Virus record (IMG/VR): IMGVR_UViG_3300021964_009390
Location: 62,001-126,000 of that record
Length of the DNA stretch: 64,000 bases
From: a virus
Strand: one strand, 5' to 3'
A program made the translations under genes and the position numbers. The notes beneath the pieces are model-generated. The model searched no databases, had not been told where the DNA came from, and saw only the letters and a program-made list of their open reading frames with translations. Below are positions 55,853 to 64,000 of this stretch, piece after piece (position 1 is the stretch's first letter; the number at the start of each line of letters is the position of its first letter).

Positions 55853-56676
55853 TTGTTATCCACAAAGTCTCTAACTTTACCAGACAACCCGGCTCTGCTG
55901 AATGCAGAATCAGTCATGTTTTTCCTAGCTTCATTACAACGCTGGTCGATAAAATTTTTCAACGCGTTCGGGTCTTTTTTGAGTATTTGTCTCAAAACAG
56001 GGGGTAATTTTTTGAAGATGTCTTTCATCGCATCATCTTTACGTTTTTTGGTGTTGCTAATGTCATTCACTTTACGTTTGTTGCGTTTCAATTTGTCTAA
56101 CATCTCTTGCAACTGGTCGTCCAGTCCTACCCGATCTGCTAGTAAAGCAGCTCCCGCTAGAGCTGCTTTTTTACCTAAATTTTTAATGTCCTTAACACCT
56201 AGACCGTCTTTCAACAAACTATCCACAGCTCCCTTACCGATACCTTTGAGAGCGTTGCCAAATGTACCGGCGGTCATCTCACCCTTGAGCAGGGCCTGTA
56301 CAGCGGTGCTGATTTCATCACAAGTACTGTCACCTACCCGGGCGATAGTCCTGTCTATTTGATATGCTTGGTTTCTAGGGCTACGTATTTTTTTGATGTT
56401 GTCAGTGGTGACATCTTCCAAAATTTTACTCTGCTCATCCATCTCAGCCTGTGCTGGATTTTTCTTTGCGAACTCTAATGGATCGATACCTAGACTGTTA
56501 GAAGCTTCTTCCGCAGTTCCGTCGTCTCCTCCGGGATCTAGTTCTTGAATTTCATTTGCATATTCGTCAAATTGTAAACCTTGGTTCTGCATGTATGCTA
56601 GAAACGCATCTTGTTGGTTCTCTCTGCTATCGGAACCCAACACACTATCTTTTATCAAATCAGTCGGACCGGCCAT
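55849..56676 (-). CDS. Probable structural protein next to the baseplate hub (275 aa)
   Basis: Acidic N-terminal half (AYMQNQGLQFDEYANEIQEL), a Gly/Ala-rich hydrophobic middle (GTFGNALKGIGKGAVDSLLK) and a basic helical C-terminus. ATGA-coupled to the gp5-like gene, so a baseplate hub partner or injected protein is plausible. No family recognised. Confidence 0.6.
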   Translation of the reverse strand: MAGPTDLIKDSVLGSDSRENQQDAFLAYMQNQGLQFDEYANEIQELDPGGDDGTAEEASNSLGIDPLEFAKKNPAQAEMDEQSKILEDVTTDNIKKIRSPRNQAYQIDRTIARVGDSTCDEISTAVQALLKGEMTAGTFGNALKGIGKGAVDSLLKDGLGVKDIKNLGKKAALAGAALLADRVGLDDQLQEMLDKLKRNKRKVNDISNTKKRKDDAMKDIFKKLPPVLRQILKKDPNALKNFIDQRCNEARKNMTDSAFSRAGLSGKVRDFVDNK

Positions 56677-56678
56677 AA

Positions 56679-57914
56679 CTAATCGTCATCTGAGTATTTA
56701 TGAGCTGTTATAGGTAACGAGTCGGTACTGTCATCATCTATTGTACCGAACAATGGTACACCGTACCATGTTTTCGCGTCGGCGTTTGCTGATACTCCCG
56801 CATTTGGATGCGCGGCAATCGCTAGATACAGAGTAGGAACCCCGTTGTACACATTCCATCTGATCTCACCTATTTGTGCCGGGACTTGCGCAGACGCATC
56901 ATTATGTGTCAAATCGTGCACTAATGGATTGCTACCGTCCACATGTTTACCGGCCAGCACGATAGGTACGTTGAACACTGCGCGGCGAACCTCGGTGTTC
57001 CCAGTGGTGTTGGCGCTGTTGCTCAATGTGCTCGAGGTGTTGTTATATTGAGCGTGTGTCACCATGGCAGCTGCCGTGATTGGTTGTGATGTCGAGCTAT
57101 TTATTTGCTCAGTCACAACAGGAAGCATGCTGTCATTAGATGATATCTCTAAATCCGCAGTAGTCTTGTTCACCACATTAGTAGTACTAGACAATTGTAA
57201 TCCGGAGCTTGCTGTCCCAAGAAACAACTCTCCACTACTACCCACACTCAATATGTTACCGGCGTAATTACCAGTGTCACTGGTGATTGATCGCGCTGTT
57301 CCTAGCGCAGCAGTTAGATTTTGAAACGTTAATCTACCACTACTATCTACAGTGGCAAACAACCCGGCGTTACCAGCAGCTGCTATTGGTTCTTGTGCCA
57401 CCAACGACTGTAAACTCAAACCAAAACCATCAATACGACCAGAGGTGTTACTACAAAATATACCTCTAGTGAGAGTCCTTGTGTTGTTGTTTCTATCGTA
57501 GAGTAGACCAGGATATGTAGCAGTACCACCCACCGTGATCGCATTACCGACTGTCAAAGTGCCGGTCACGTCCATGTTGTTGTACGAAGCGGTTGCAAAA
57601 TTAGATGTGCCCGTGACAGTGATGTCTCCAACCTGCAAGGTGGGGATCTCCACCGGGTAACTAGTTCGTCCTATCACCAGTTTTTCATTCAAATCAAAAT
57701 CTGTACCATCAGCTGCAGGAGCGGATTGCTGCAACACGAATCTCATCAACTCACGAGAAGTTATCGTCATTGTTGTTTTCACTGTCGCATTGGACTTGTC
57801 AGTAACAGCGATGGGTAGATAATCTGCAGAAGTTGCAGTCACTGTGGTACCTGTAGCATTTGGTATAAATGTTATACGTGGTAGTTCAGATATTTTTATG
57901 CGCTTGTTTGCCAT
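56679..57914 (-). CDS. Phage tail/appendage structural protein (411 aa)
   Basis: Starts MANKRIKISELPRITFIPNA, then Thr/Val/Gly-rich repeats (TVTGTSNFATASYNNMDVTG, TLTVGNAITVGGTATYPG) characteristic of fibrous tail proteins, and a compact C-terminus (LYLAIAAHPNAGVSANADAK). Likely a tail fibre or baseplate-attached appendage. Confidence 0.65.
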   Translation of the reverse strand: MANKRIKISELPRITFIPNATGTTVTATSADYLPIAVTDKSNATVKTTMTITSRELMRFVLQQSAPAADGTDFDLNEKLVIGRTSYPVEIPTLQVGDITVTGTSNFATASYNNMDVTGTLTVGNAITVGGTATYPGLLYDRNNNTRTLTRGIFCSNTSGRIDGFGLSLQSLVAQEPIAAAGNAGLFATVDSSGRLTFQNLTAALGTARSITSDTGNYAGNILSVGSSGELFLGTASSGLQLSSTTNVVNKTTADLEISSNDSMLPVVTEQINSSTSQPITAAAMVTHAQYNNTSSTLSNSANTTGNTEVRRAVFNVPIVLAGKHVDGSNPLVHDLTHNDASAQVPAQIGEIRWNVYNGVPTLYLAIAAHPNAGVSANADAKTWYGVPLFGTIDDDSTDSLPITAHKYSDDD

Positions 57915-57929
57915 GTGATATTACCCTAA

Positions 57930-57937
57930 TATTTATC
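57930..57937 (-). promoter_or_regulatory. Late-type promoter GATAAATA (minus strand)
   Basis: +1 near 57924, 10 nt before ATG 57914. Confidence 0.65.
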
Positions 57938-57965
57938 TAATAACTGGTGTGTTCAACGTGTTTAA

Positions 57966-60900
57966 TCAGTCCAGTATCTCGTTATACCAATTGACACCTA
58001 CGATCTTTGTACCTGCTGGTGTTATTTGATCTAACGTCTTACGTAATTTATTGGTTATATACTGTTGTAACTGAGTGGATTTAATTTCTGAATTTCTCAC
58101 ATTCATATTAAAATTATTACTCTTTCGCGGAGGTAGAGAATGATTGAACACCTGATCAACCCCTTCTATTAAGTTTCTCAACCCATTAGGCAAAGCCCAC
58201 TTGATATCATCCACCTCACTATATGATAACATCAAACATACAATGTCAGCTCTGGTCAAACATTTATTTACTATGTTTATATTTTTTACGCAAGTATCTC
58301 TGGTTGTGTATGTTGTGTAGTTCTTAATTTTCGATTGGACTGTGGTTTCGTTTAAATAAGGGGAAGCTCCAACTAGTAACTCTCTAGTAAACATGTTGTT
58401 GAAAGTATATTTACCTGGTTCGAATGTGTAAACATTATCTGTTTCATTCAAATGACCATCGATATACACTTCCACTCTACCGGTATTGTTGTTTATATTC
58501 ACACATATGTTATGGTAACCGGTGTAAGGTAGATTAGAATTCCATTCAGACAGATCTATTTTCAGATTGACTAGGTCTGGTTCTGCTGCCGCGAATTTGG
58601 GTTGCAATAACATTTTTAAATTTAAACCATGTTTGTGGTATTTTTCAAAATTGTTTTTTGTATATGCATGCGAGGTTATCATGCTAGGAAAATTGTTTAT
58701 GTCTGTCACCGTTAGTGTAGGTAGTTGTATTGTATCTACTATCTTGTTAGTTACTGGATCTATGTTTTCGACAAATATAGTGTCATCAACCTCGGTGACT
58801 AGATAGTCAAAATCTTCTGTGAGTGCGCTGTAGTCGTCATTCAATACAATCCCGGTTCGGTCAGTAGAAACTATGGTGTCTATGTCTTGCACATGTGTAC
58901 CAAATCTGGAATCACCTTCAATGAATGGGTATATTATATGTTGTGTATCATCAAATGGTACAGTTTCATCGTCAGTATCATAATTAACAATCTCCGCAGT
59001 CGTTGTGGGTCTAGAATAAAACGTACCAGATTGATACCACCCACTAGCTTTCCGGTAAGCGCGACCGTTTAACAGAGCTGTTGGGTGTGATGATGGTCCT
59101 ATCTGTACACCTAGTTCTTCACCACCTATTGATCTGGACAATACCAACAAGTTCTCTACAATATCCCCTGATTCAAAACTTCGTGTTATCACGATGGACA
59201 TGACTTCTCTTTCATCTAATATTTGTGTGGAGATAATGTCTCTGTTTTTGGTGAATTTGCTTAACACATTTCCAGAGTGTATAACCCACAAATTATCTGC
59301 AGTATCAACTGTATAGTCTTGTACCGATAATTTTAAATTTGTATCTTCGACCCCTGTATCATACATTTTACCCGGAAGAAGTTGCAATGTTTTTATGTCC
59401 AACCCATATACAGCATCATGTTTTGTTTGAAAACCAGAAAGAGAATCTCGTAACCCCTTCACATGGATCCATAATGTATCATCACCCACTTTAATAGAGT
59501 CTCCATAACCAACATATATGTTACGTGTATGTTGATATGGTGGTGGGTCATCTTTGACAGTTAACAAATTAGGTGGCCCGGATTTAATTCCGCGACCGTA
59601 ATCGTATACACTGTTGTCTATAAATTCGTCAGGTACCGGTATAGCAACTTGACATACTGTACTGTTGACTGTAAAAGTTTTGTTAACCATATCAAATGTG
59701 TTGATATCATAGTCATGTTCCCCAGTTCCGGTGTGTGTTAATATATAAATGTATCTGTTATCATATGTCAGGTCGGATATAGTGTTGGTGAATCCAGTAC
59801 CGTAGTGTTTGTTCCATGAATTGTAACTTGCTAATACTACACCATCATGGTCGATTTCCAATATATCACCGGTTGATAGTAGCGCGTATATATTGTCTGG
59901 AAATTCTCGTACTACAATGTCTACAAAATAACCGGGCGTGTCAGTGTCTTTGAGGTGACCGTTATTAGTTACATAGTTGTACAGTTTGAATTTTTTATCA
60001 TAAATTCGTATACTTGTGTTTTGTGTAACTTGGCCTACACTTGTACCGTCACTACCCAACACAAATACAAACGGACTCACATCGTTTGTATTGAACAGAC
60101 CTATTCCGGAATTTGTGTAATTACCGAACAATTGGTGGCCTACAGGTGATTGCCAATTCTTTATATTTATATCAAATGCTATACTCAATTCGGTACCCAT
60201 CTCGTTACCCAACTGTTTTGTATTTTTAATTTTACCATATGTAGATCCATCCAACACGTATTCTTGGTTGTCGTTTGTTATAGTTTTTGGTAGATTTGTT
60301 GTGGATGTGTATTCATCTAAACCTTTTTGTATATATACAGGATCAAATTGCTTCAAATTGTTTACCATGTCTCTAGACGACACTCGGTAATATGCGTACA
60401 TACATCCAGGTTCCAGTGTTAGATCACTAGTCTTGTCATACACACCATCACCTCGGGCAAATATAGCATCTGCTTGTACTGATGTATATGTGTTGTGCGG
60501 ATCTGAAACACTAGTTAGCGCTGAAATGTAACTGGATGTAGACGGGTTGTAATATCGATCAACCCATACCGGTTGGACACTCGGATCATCACCAGCAGAC
60601 AACCAAGTGCATAACCACGTACCTGTATGTTCATCAGTAGGATCTCCCCATCTAGTAGTGTCAGAATAATTGGCACGTTGTTTGTATATTTTATCTGATC
60701 TGCTAGGGTTATCCGAGCCTATCGCGCCACATTCATACAATTTCGAGTCATTTATATTCAATCTCTTGACCGGATCCATATTTTGCGGTGTATTGAAATA
60801 ATTCATACCGGATCGAAATTCAATTTCAAATTGTTTGACCGTATAGTCAAAATATATTCTATCTGCACCTTGTAATTGATTCGTCCCTGTAAACAACTTG

Positions 60901-62120
60901 TTGTAATCTCGTTGCTGATGTCCAGATTCTCCGCTCCATAAGTTTTGTGTACTCAATCTTTCTTTACCTGTCAATTGATTTTTGAGTGTCAACATATTTA
61001 CTGGTAGGGAATTTCCAGTTAGATAATAATATTCAGAATGTAACAAATGATTACTGAGCAATCCTTGGGTCGAGGTGTTTGTATTTACATTCAAATTGCT
61101 CAAATCATTGGATTGCTCATAGTTTACAATTTTAGAATCTAACCTAACATCACTTAATTTTGTTGTCGGTGGTCTAACACGCATGGCAGTCCGGTCTGTG
61201 AGTTCCAGTACGTTAGGGTAATTAGTGTCAATATCAAAATCGCTCCCGGGATCTGAGACATGATATTCCGGGAGTATAGTTGTCAATCGTAATGGTGGTA
61301 CCCCTGCGAACGCTGGTTTGGCGCGGTCTTCATCCGATATTAACTCCACAATTTTCATTTTCGAAAAATGTTCCTTGTATAATCGTATGATATTATGATC
61401 TCTGTAGTATGTATATTTAAATAAGTGTCGTTCATCAGAAAATAGTGCAATGATTTCCTCCGGGTCATGTTCTAGACCCGGTTCCAATACACCTTCTTCA
61501 AATTGCAGTTCTGCTGATCCATCGTCTCTATGACATAAATAGTATCTAGATTCACCATCCACGTGACTCACAACACAATCAACACCGTTTATAAAAGTTA
61601 TATTGAAGTAAAATTTTTGTTCTAGAGTGTCTCTCAATTTAGCTCCAATAAATTTTTCAGCGCTTAATTTTTTTGTCACGGTAGTGAGGTCTGCCCCAGT
61701 AGATCTTCCGGTTTGGTCTGTCAATATAGTCAAATATTCTGACACTGTATCATCTTCAGCAAGAGCACTCACCGCGCTAGCAGCGGTCAAACAAGTTTCT
61801 CCACTCAAAGCGCTCAAGCCACTCAATGGATCGTTGTTCAGTCTATTGAATGCTAAATATGTTGAAATCGTCTCCGGGTATTCATCCGGTAGTGGTTTTA
61901 ATCTAATTATATCAGATATTTTATGCTGATCTGTAAGATAAAAATTGGTAAACTTGTTAAAAGTAATGTCGTTAGTGTTGTTGAGCCCACTATGATATTT
62001 AAACGAAATACCTTGTTCAAATGAAATTGGTTCATGTATAACCTCAATAGTAGGGTCTAATCGATAGTCCAGCTGCAACGGAGGCATGACCTGTATACCA
62101 TCTATTGTGTTTGATTGCAT
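57966..62120 (-). CDS. Large structural protein with LamG-like domain (1384 aa)
   Basis: Largest gene in the window. The middle contains propeller-like strands (YALLSTGDILEIDHDGVVLA, NLWVIHSGNVLSKFTKNRD). Near residues 1190-1280, NICVNINNNTGRVEVYIDGH and ELLVGASPYLNETT form a concanavalin/LamG-type carbohydrate-binding sandwich. The C-terminal ~80 residues look like an attachment domain. Probably a tail-fibre or baseplate protein that recognises a surface glycan. Confidence 0.65.
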   Translation of the reverse strand: MQSNTIDGIQVMPPLQLDYRLDPTIEVIHEPISFEQGISFKYHSGLNNTNDITFNKFTNFYLTDQHKISDIIRLKPLPDEYPETISTYLAFNRLNNDPLSGLSALSGETCLTAASAVSALAEDDTVSEYLTILTDQTGRSTGADLTTVTKKLSAEKFIGAKLRDTLEQKFYFNITFINGVDCVVSHVDGESRYYLCHRDDGSAELQFEEGVLEPGLEHDPEEIIALFSDERHLFKYTYYRDHNIIRLYKEHFSKMKIVELISDEDRAKPAFAGVPPLRLTTILPEYHVSDPGSDFDIDTNYPNVLELTDRTAMRVRPPTTKLSDVRLDSKIVNYEQSNDLSNLNVNTNTSTQGLLSNHLLHSEYYYLTGNSLPVNMLTLKNQLTGKERLSTQNLWSGESGHQQRDYNKLFTGTNQLQGADRIYFDYTVKQFEIEFRSGMNYFNTPQNMDPVKRLNINDSKLYECGAIGSDNPSRSDKIYKQRANYSDTTRWGDPTDEHTGTWLCTWLSAGDDPSVQPVWVDRYYNPSTSSYISALTSVSDPHNTYTSVQADAIFARGDGVYDKTSDLTLEPGCMYAYYRVSSRDMVNNLKQFDPVYIQKGLDEYTSTTNLPKTITNDNQEYVLDGSTYGKIKNTKQLGNEMGTELSIAFDINIKNWQSPVGHQLFGNYTNSGIGLFNTNDVSPFVFVLGSDGTSVGQVTQNTSIRIYDKKFKLYNYVTNNGHLKDTDTPGYFVDIVVREFPDNIYALLSTGDILEIDHDGVVLASYNSWNKHYGTGFTNTISDLTYDNRYIYILTHTGTGEHDYDINTFDMVNKTFTVNSTVCQVAIPVPDEFIDNSVYDYGRGIKSGPPNLLTVKDDPPPYQHTRNIYVGYGDSIKVGDDTLWIHVKGLRDSLSGFQTKHDAVYGLDIKTLQLLPGKMYDTGVEDTNLKLSVQDYTVDTADNLWVIHSGNVLSKFTKNRDIISTQILDEREVMSIVITRSFESGDIVENLLVLSRSIGGEELGVQIGPSSHPTALLNGRAYRKASGWYQSGTFYSRPTTTAEIVNYDTDDETVPFDDTQHIIYPFIEGDSRFGTHVQDIDTIVSTDRTGIVLNDDYSALTEDFDYLVTEVDDTIFVENIDPVTNKIVDTIQLPTLTVTDINNFPSMITSHAYTKNNFEKYHKHGLNLKMLLQPKFAAAEPDLVNLKIDLSEWNSNLPYTGYHNICVNINNNTGRVEVYIDGHLNETDNVYTFEPGKYTFNNMFTRELLVGASPYLNETTVQSKIKNYTTYTTRDTCVKNINIVNKCLTRADIVCLMLSYSEVDDIKWALPNGLRNLIEGVDQVFNHSLPPRKSNNFNMNVRNSEIKSTQLQQYITNKLRKTLDQITPAGTKIVGVNWYNEILD

Positions 62121-62126
62121 TACTAT

Positions 62127-62134
62127 TATTTATC
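62127..62134 (-). promoter_or_regulatory. Late-type promoter GATAAATA (minus strand)
   Basis: The box ends 6 nt before ATG 62120, giving a leader of 1 nt at most. Confidence 0.75.
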
Positions 62135-62162
62135 GACACATACACTATTCACTACATGTATA

Positions 62163-62705
62163 TCAGTCTATAACTTGTAATGACATGTTTTGTATAGTCG
62201 AGTCCGTAAAAGGGTATTGTCTAGATGTAGAGATTGTATATCCAGCCGGGCCTTGTATTATCAAGTCCACTGACCCCACTTTAGTTGGTACTGGTAATTC
62301 AAATGTGATTGTGTTATCATTAAACTCATCCCATTGAGGAACAACCACACCAGTGAATTTAGGGTATTCTGTTTTCAACCGATTGGTGTAGTTTTTTTCA
62401 AAATAACCGTATTGTTGTTCATTTATGAACATGTCAGGTACACTAGCACTTAAAAATATATTGTTAGTGTCGTACATTCTGTAACCCCTTACATACACTG
62501 TTGGTGTTTCTCCAATCCCGACCACCATTTGCTTGGTTGTGTTACTCAAAGAAAACCATGTTATATCTGGTGCGCCCCGAAAGACATCCCCCCGGTTTCC
62601 TGAGCGGCTGCCTAAATTATCTTGTTTCACATTGTCAGCGTATTCGTCTAGGGCTTGTTTATCAATAATTTTTGTACGTAGCGTGTTGTTCGGGTCTTTG
62701 TTCAT
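62163..62705 (-). CDS. Probable structural protein (180 aa)
   Basis: Begins MNKDPNNTLRTKIIDKQALD; beta-rich, with VRGYRMYDTNNIFLSASVPD and a C-terminal VDLIIQGPAGYTISTSRQ. Lies between the gp15-like and the 1384-residue genes, 1 nt after the gp15 stop. Late module position suggests a tail or baseplate part. Confidence 0.6.
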   Translation of the reverse strand: MNKDPNNTLRTKIIDKQALDEYADNVKQDNLGSRSGNRGDVFRGAPDITWFSLSNTTKQMVVGIGETPTVYVRGYRMYDTNNIFLSASVPDMFINEQQYGYFEKNYTNRLKTEYPKFTGVVVPQWDEFNDNTITFELPVPTKVGSVDLIIQGPAGYTISTSRQYPFTDSTIQNMSLQVID

Positions 62706-62706
62706 G

Positions 62707-63471
62707 TCATTGCGGATTGTCTGGATTATTATTCAGGTTTTTCCAATCAGTCAAACTACCTCCAGTGATATCATCTAGTGACGAAACATTGACGTAGTTT
62801 GTTTGGATGTCAAAAATCGTACCGGTGCCTGTCGATCTAGGTTTAGTAAACAACCAGCCTTTTATCGTGAATCCTGTGTTAGCCGATACTCGGTATGCGG
62901 AGCTGGCTTGCAAATCTTTCGGGTAATCCATGTTAATGGTACCATTCCACAGCACTTCCGACCGGATTTCTTGTATTGGTGCATCTGGGTCTAGAAATGG
63001 GTCAACACTTTTACTACCTTGCGGTATTTTCCATGATAATATTATGTACGGGTTCGCATAAGGTGCAAAATTAGTAATTATCTGGTCTAAATCAGACTGA
63101 TATTTTGTCATAATGTCCATCGTAACCTCTATATTCACTGGGTTCACCGGAGGTAATTTATCGAATGCATTACTAGCTTCTCGGTGACTGTATCTTTGGG
63201 GGTATGAGAAACCTTCAATTTTGTTAAAAACTCTACCCGGGTCACGCGCGATACTATTCATGGACACGGCGATCACCGGTAATTGAATATGCTGACTCTT
63301 GTTTATAAGGTCGTGTACAACGCGTTGCTTATGCGCGTAAACATATCTCGGTTCAAAAGATTTTGTAGGTTTTCTATCTTTATTGTATCTCTTTACAATT
63401 GTCTCATCAAAAGCTGATAAAAATTGTGTTATTAAATCTTTTACCTCAAAGTTAAATGTATGATATCTCAC
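62707..63471 (-). CDS. Tail sheath stabiliser / completion protein (T4 gp15-like)
   Basis: 254 residues from GTG 63471 (VRYHTFNFEV), set by the late box exactly 5 nt upstream. VNPVNIEVTMDIMTKYQSDL and DQIITNFAPYANPYIILSW match the gp15 signature (I-x-x-x-L-S-I-x-T-R-Y-x-D-D...Q-I-x-x-x-F-x-P). gp15 caps the contractile sheath and joins tail to neck; this marks the phage as a myovirus. Confidence 0.75.
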   Translation of the reverse strand: MRYHTFNFEVKDLITQFLSAFDETIVKRYNKDRKPTKSFEPRYVYAHKQRVVHDLINKSQHIQLPVIAVSMNSIARDPGRVFNKIEGFSYPQRYSHREASNAFDKLPPVNPVNIEVTMDIMTKYQSDLDQIITNFAPYANPYIILSWKIPQGSKSVDPFLDPDAPIQEIRSEVLWNGTINMDYPKDLQASSAYRVSANTGFTIKGWLFTKPRSTGTGTIFDIQTNYVNVSSLDDITGGSLTDWKNLNNNPDNPQ

Positions 63472-63476
63472 ATAAT

Positions 63477-63484
63477 TATTTATC
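63477..63484 (-). promoter_or_regulatory. Late-type promoter GATAAATA (minus strand), predicted leaderless
   Basis: The box ends 5 nt before GTG 63471 and overlaps the helicase stop codon. Confidence 0.75.
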
Positions 63485-64000
63485 AAACAAACCGTTGTAA
63501 GAACCAACCCGGTAGTTTCTCTTTACATTTAGGTAGTACCCTGGATATCATACCGTCTAGTATGTATGTAGTTGAATAATCATCCTTAGATCTTGTACAT
63601 CTACCACAAGACTGTACTAATATATTTAACATTTTATTCTCATACCAGTCTGGGTCGGCTTCTAAAATGGTCTTAACCCGTTTGTCGTTAAACGGTAGAT
63701 AGGGTAGTTTCACTACAATTTGAAATCTGGCTAGATCGTCTTTTAAATCTACACCATGAGTTAGTGATGGTGACATCAATATTGTTGGTTCGTCAGACTG
63801 TTTATGTATGTTGATTATATCTTCATTTGTAACCCCGGGCTCTCTGTATACGAGCCGGTCACATTGAAGCGTTTCATATATAAATTGTGTTATATGATGT
63901 GAATGTGTATGTATCACACCCTTCTCGTCGCCATGATGAGATACTATCTCATTGATATTATCTACTATTTTAGGTAAAAATTTATCTATTGTATTTCTAC
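63483..64000 (-). CDS. Superfamily 2 helicase, C-terminal part (5' end outside window)
   Basis: Open to the right edge; the first ~28 residues visible (NTIDKFLPKIVDNINEIVSH) precede GDEKGVIHTHSHHITQFI, helicase motif IV. TILMSPSLTHGVDLKDDLAR (motif V) and LVQSCGRCTRSKDDYSTTYI (motif VI, Q..GR..R) identify an XPD/DinG-like or DEAD-type DNA helicase. Expected role: DNA unwinding in phage replication or repair. N-terminal motifs I-III lie beyond the window. Confidence 0.85.
   Translation of the reverse strand, partial: RNTIDKFLPKIVDNINEIVSHHGDEKGVIHTHSHHITQFIYETLQCDRLVYREPGVTNEDIINIHKQSDEPTILMSPSLTHGVDLKDDLARFQIVVKLPYLPFNDKRVKTILEADPDWYENKMLNILVQSCGRCTRSKDDYSTTYILDGMISRVLPKCKEKLPGWFLQRFV

Noticed and set aside
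55763-56362. 199-codon plus-strand frame
   Set aside because: Antisense to the structural gene at 55849, which is coupled by ATGA to the gp5-like gene.

Overview
The window is a 64 kb segment of a large, tailed, T4-like (myovirus) phage genome of about 42% GC, most probably from a marine Gram-negative host. Seen directly: dense, mostly co-oriented genes with ATGA overlaps; T4-type late promoters (TATAAATA); class Ia ribonucleotide reductase (nrdA/nrdB); an Hsp20 chaperone; a baseplate hub protein of the T4 gp5 type; a tail sheath stabiliser of the gp15 type; the C-terminal part of a helicase at the right edge; and two tRNA genes with encoded CCA. The host is not identifiable from this window alone. 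The secreted or outer-membrane-type phage proteins and the glycan-modifying gene set indicate a Gram-negative envelope.

Layout. (1) 1-6.9 kb: a surface-glycan island of glycosyltransferases and sulfotransferases with gene relics. (2) 6.9-8.2 kb: a small membrane protein, a strongly structured non-coding segment and a conserved small protein. (3) 8.8-14.8 kb: RadA-like ATPase, methyltransferases, a glycine-zipper envelope protein, Hsp20, DUF932 and a phosphoribosyltransferase. (4) 14.2-30 kb: some 55 small genes of unknown function driven by many near-identical sigma70-type promoters, with tRNA-CAT, tRNA-Thr, a cytidylyltransferase-like gene and a sigma region-4-like protein; 27.5-29.1 kb is notably AT-rich. 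(5) 30-36.2 kb: a calcium-binding-type envelope protein, a SemiSWEET homologue and a second sulfotransferase/glycosyltransferase island. (6) 36.2-49.9 kb: an APS-kinase/nucleotidyltransferase fusion, nrdA/nrdB, a porin-like protein and membrane/coiled-coil proteins behind late promoters. (7) 49.9-64 kb: a minus-strand glycosyltransferase/sulfotransferase pair and a minus-strand structural module.

Two systems stand out. First, about ten sulfotransferase-like genes, a sulfotransferase relic, seven glycosyltransferases and an APS kinase domain (able in principle to supply PAPS, the sulfate donor) suggest that the phage carries its own programme for making sulfated surface glycans. Several sulfotransferase genes share an almost identical 3' end (85 nt perfectly identical in two of them), and the relics look like products of recombination at that shared end. 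Second, promoters sit at a fixed distance from start codons: at about 20 sites a sigma70 -10 hexamer ends 6 nt (twice 5-7 nt variants) before the start, and at about 7 sites a late ATAAATA box ends exactly 5 nt before it. Both rules place +1 on the first base of the start codon, predicting widespread leaderless mRNAs. A second promoter class carries instead a repeated leader (consensus AATAATCAGATAACAAAGGA) that supplies a ribosome binding site.
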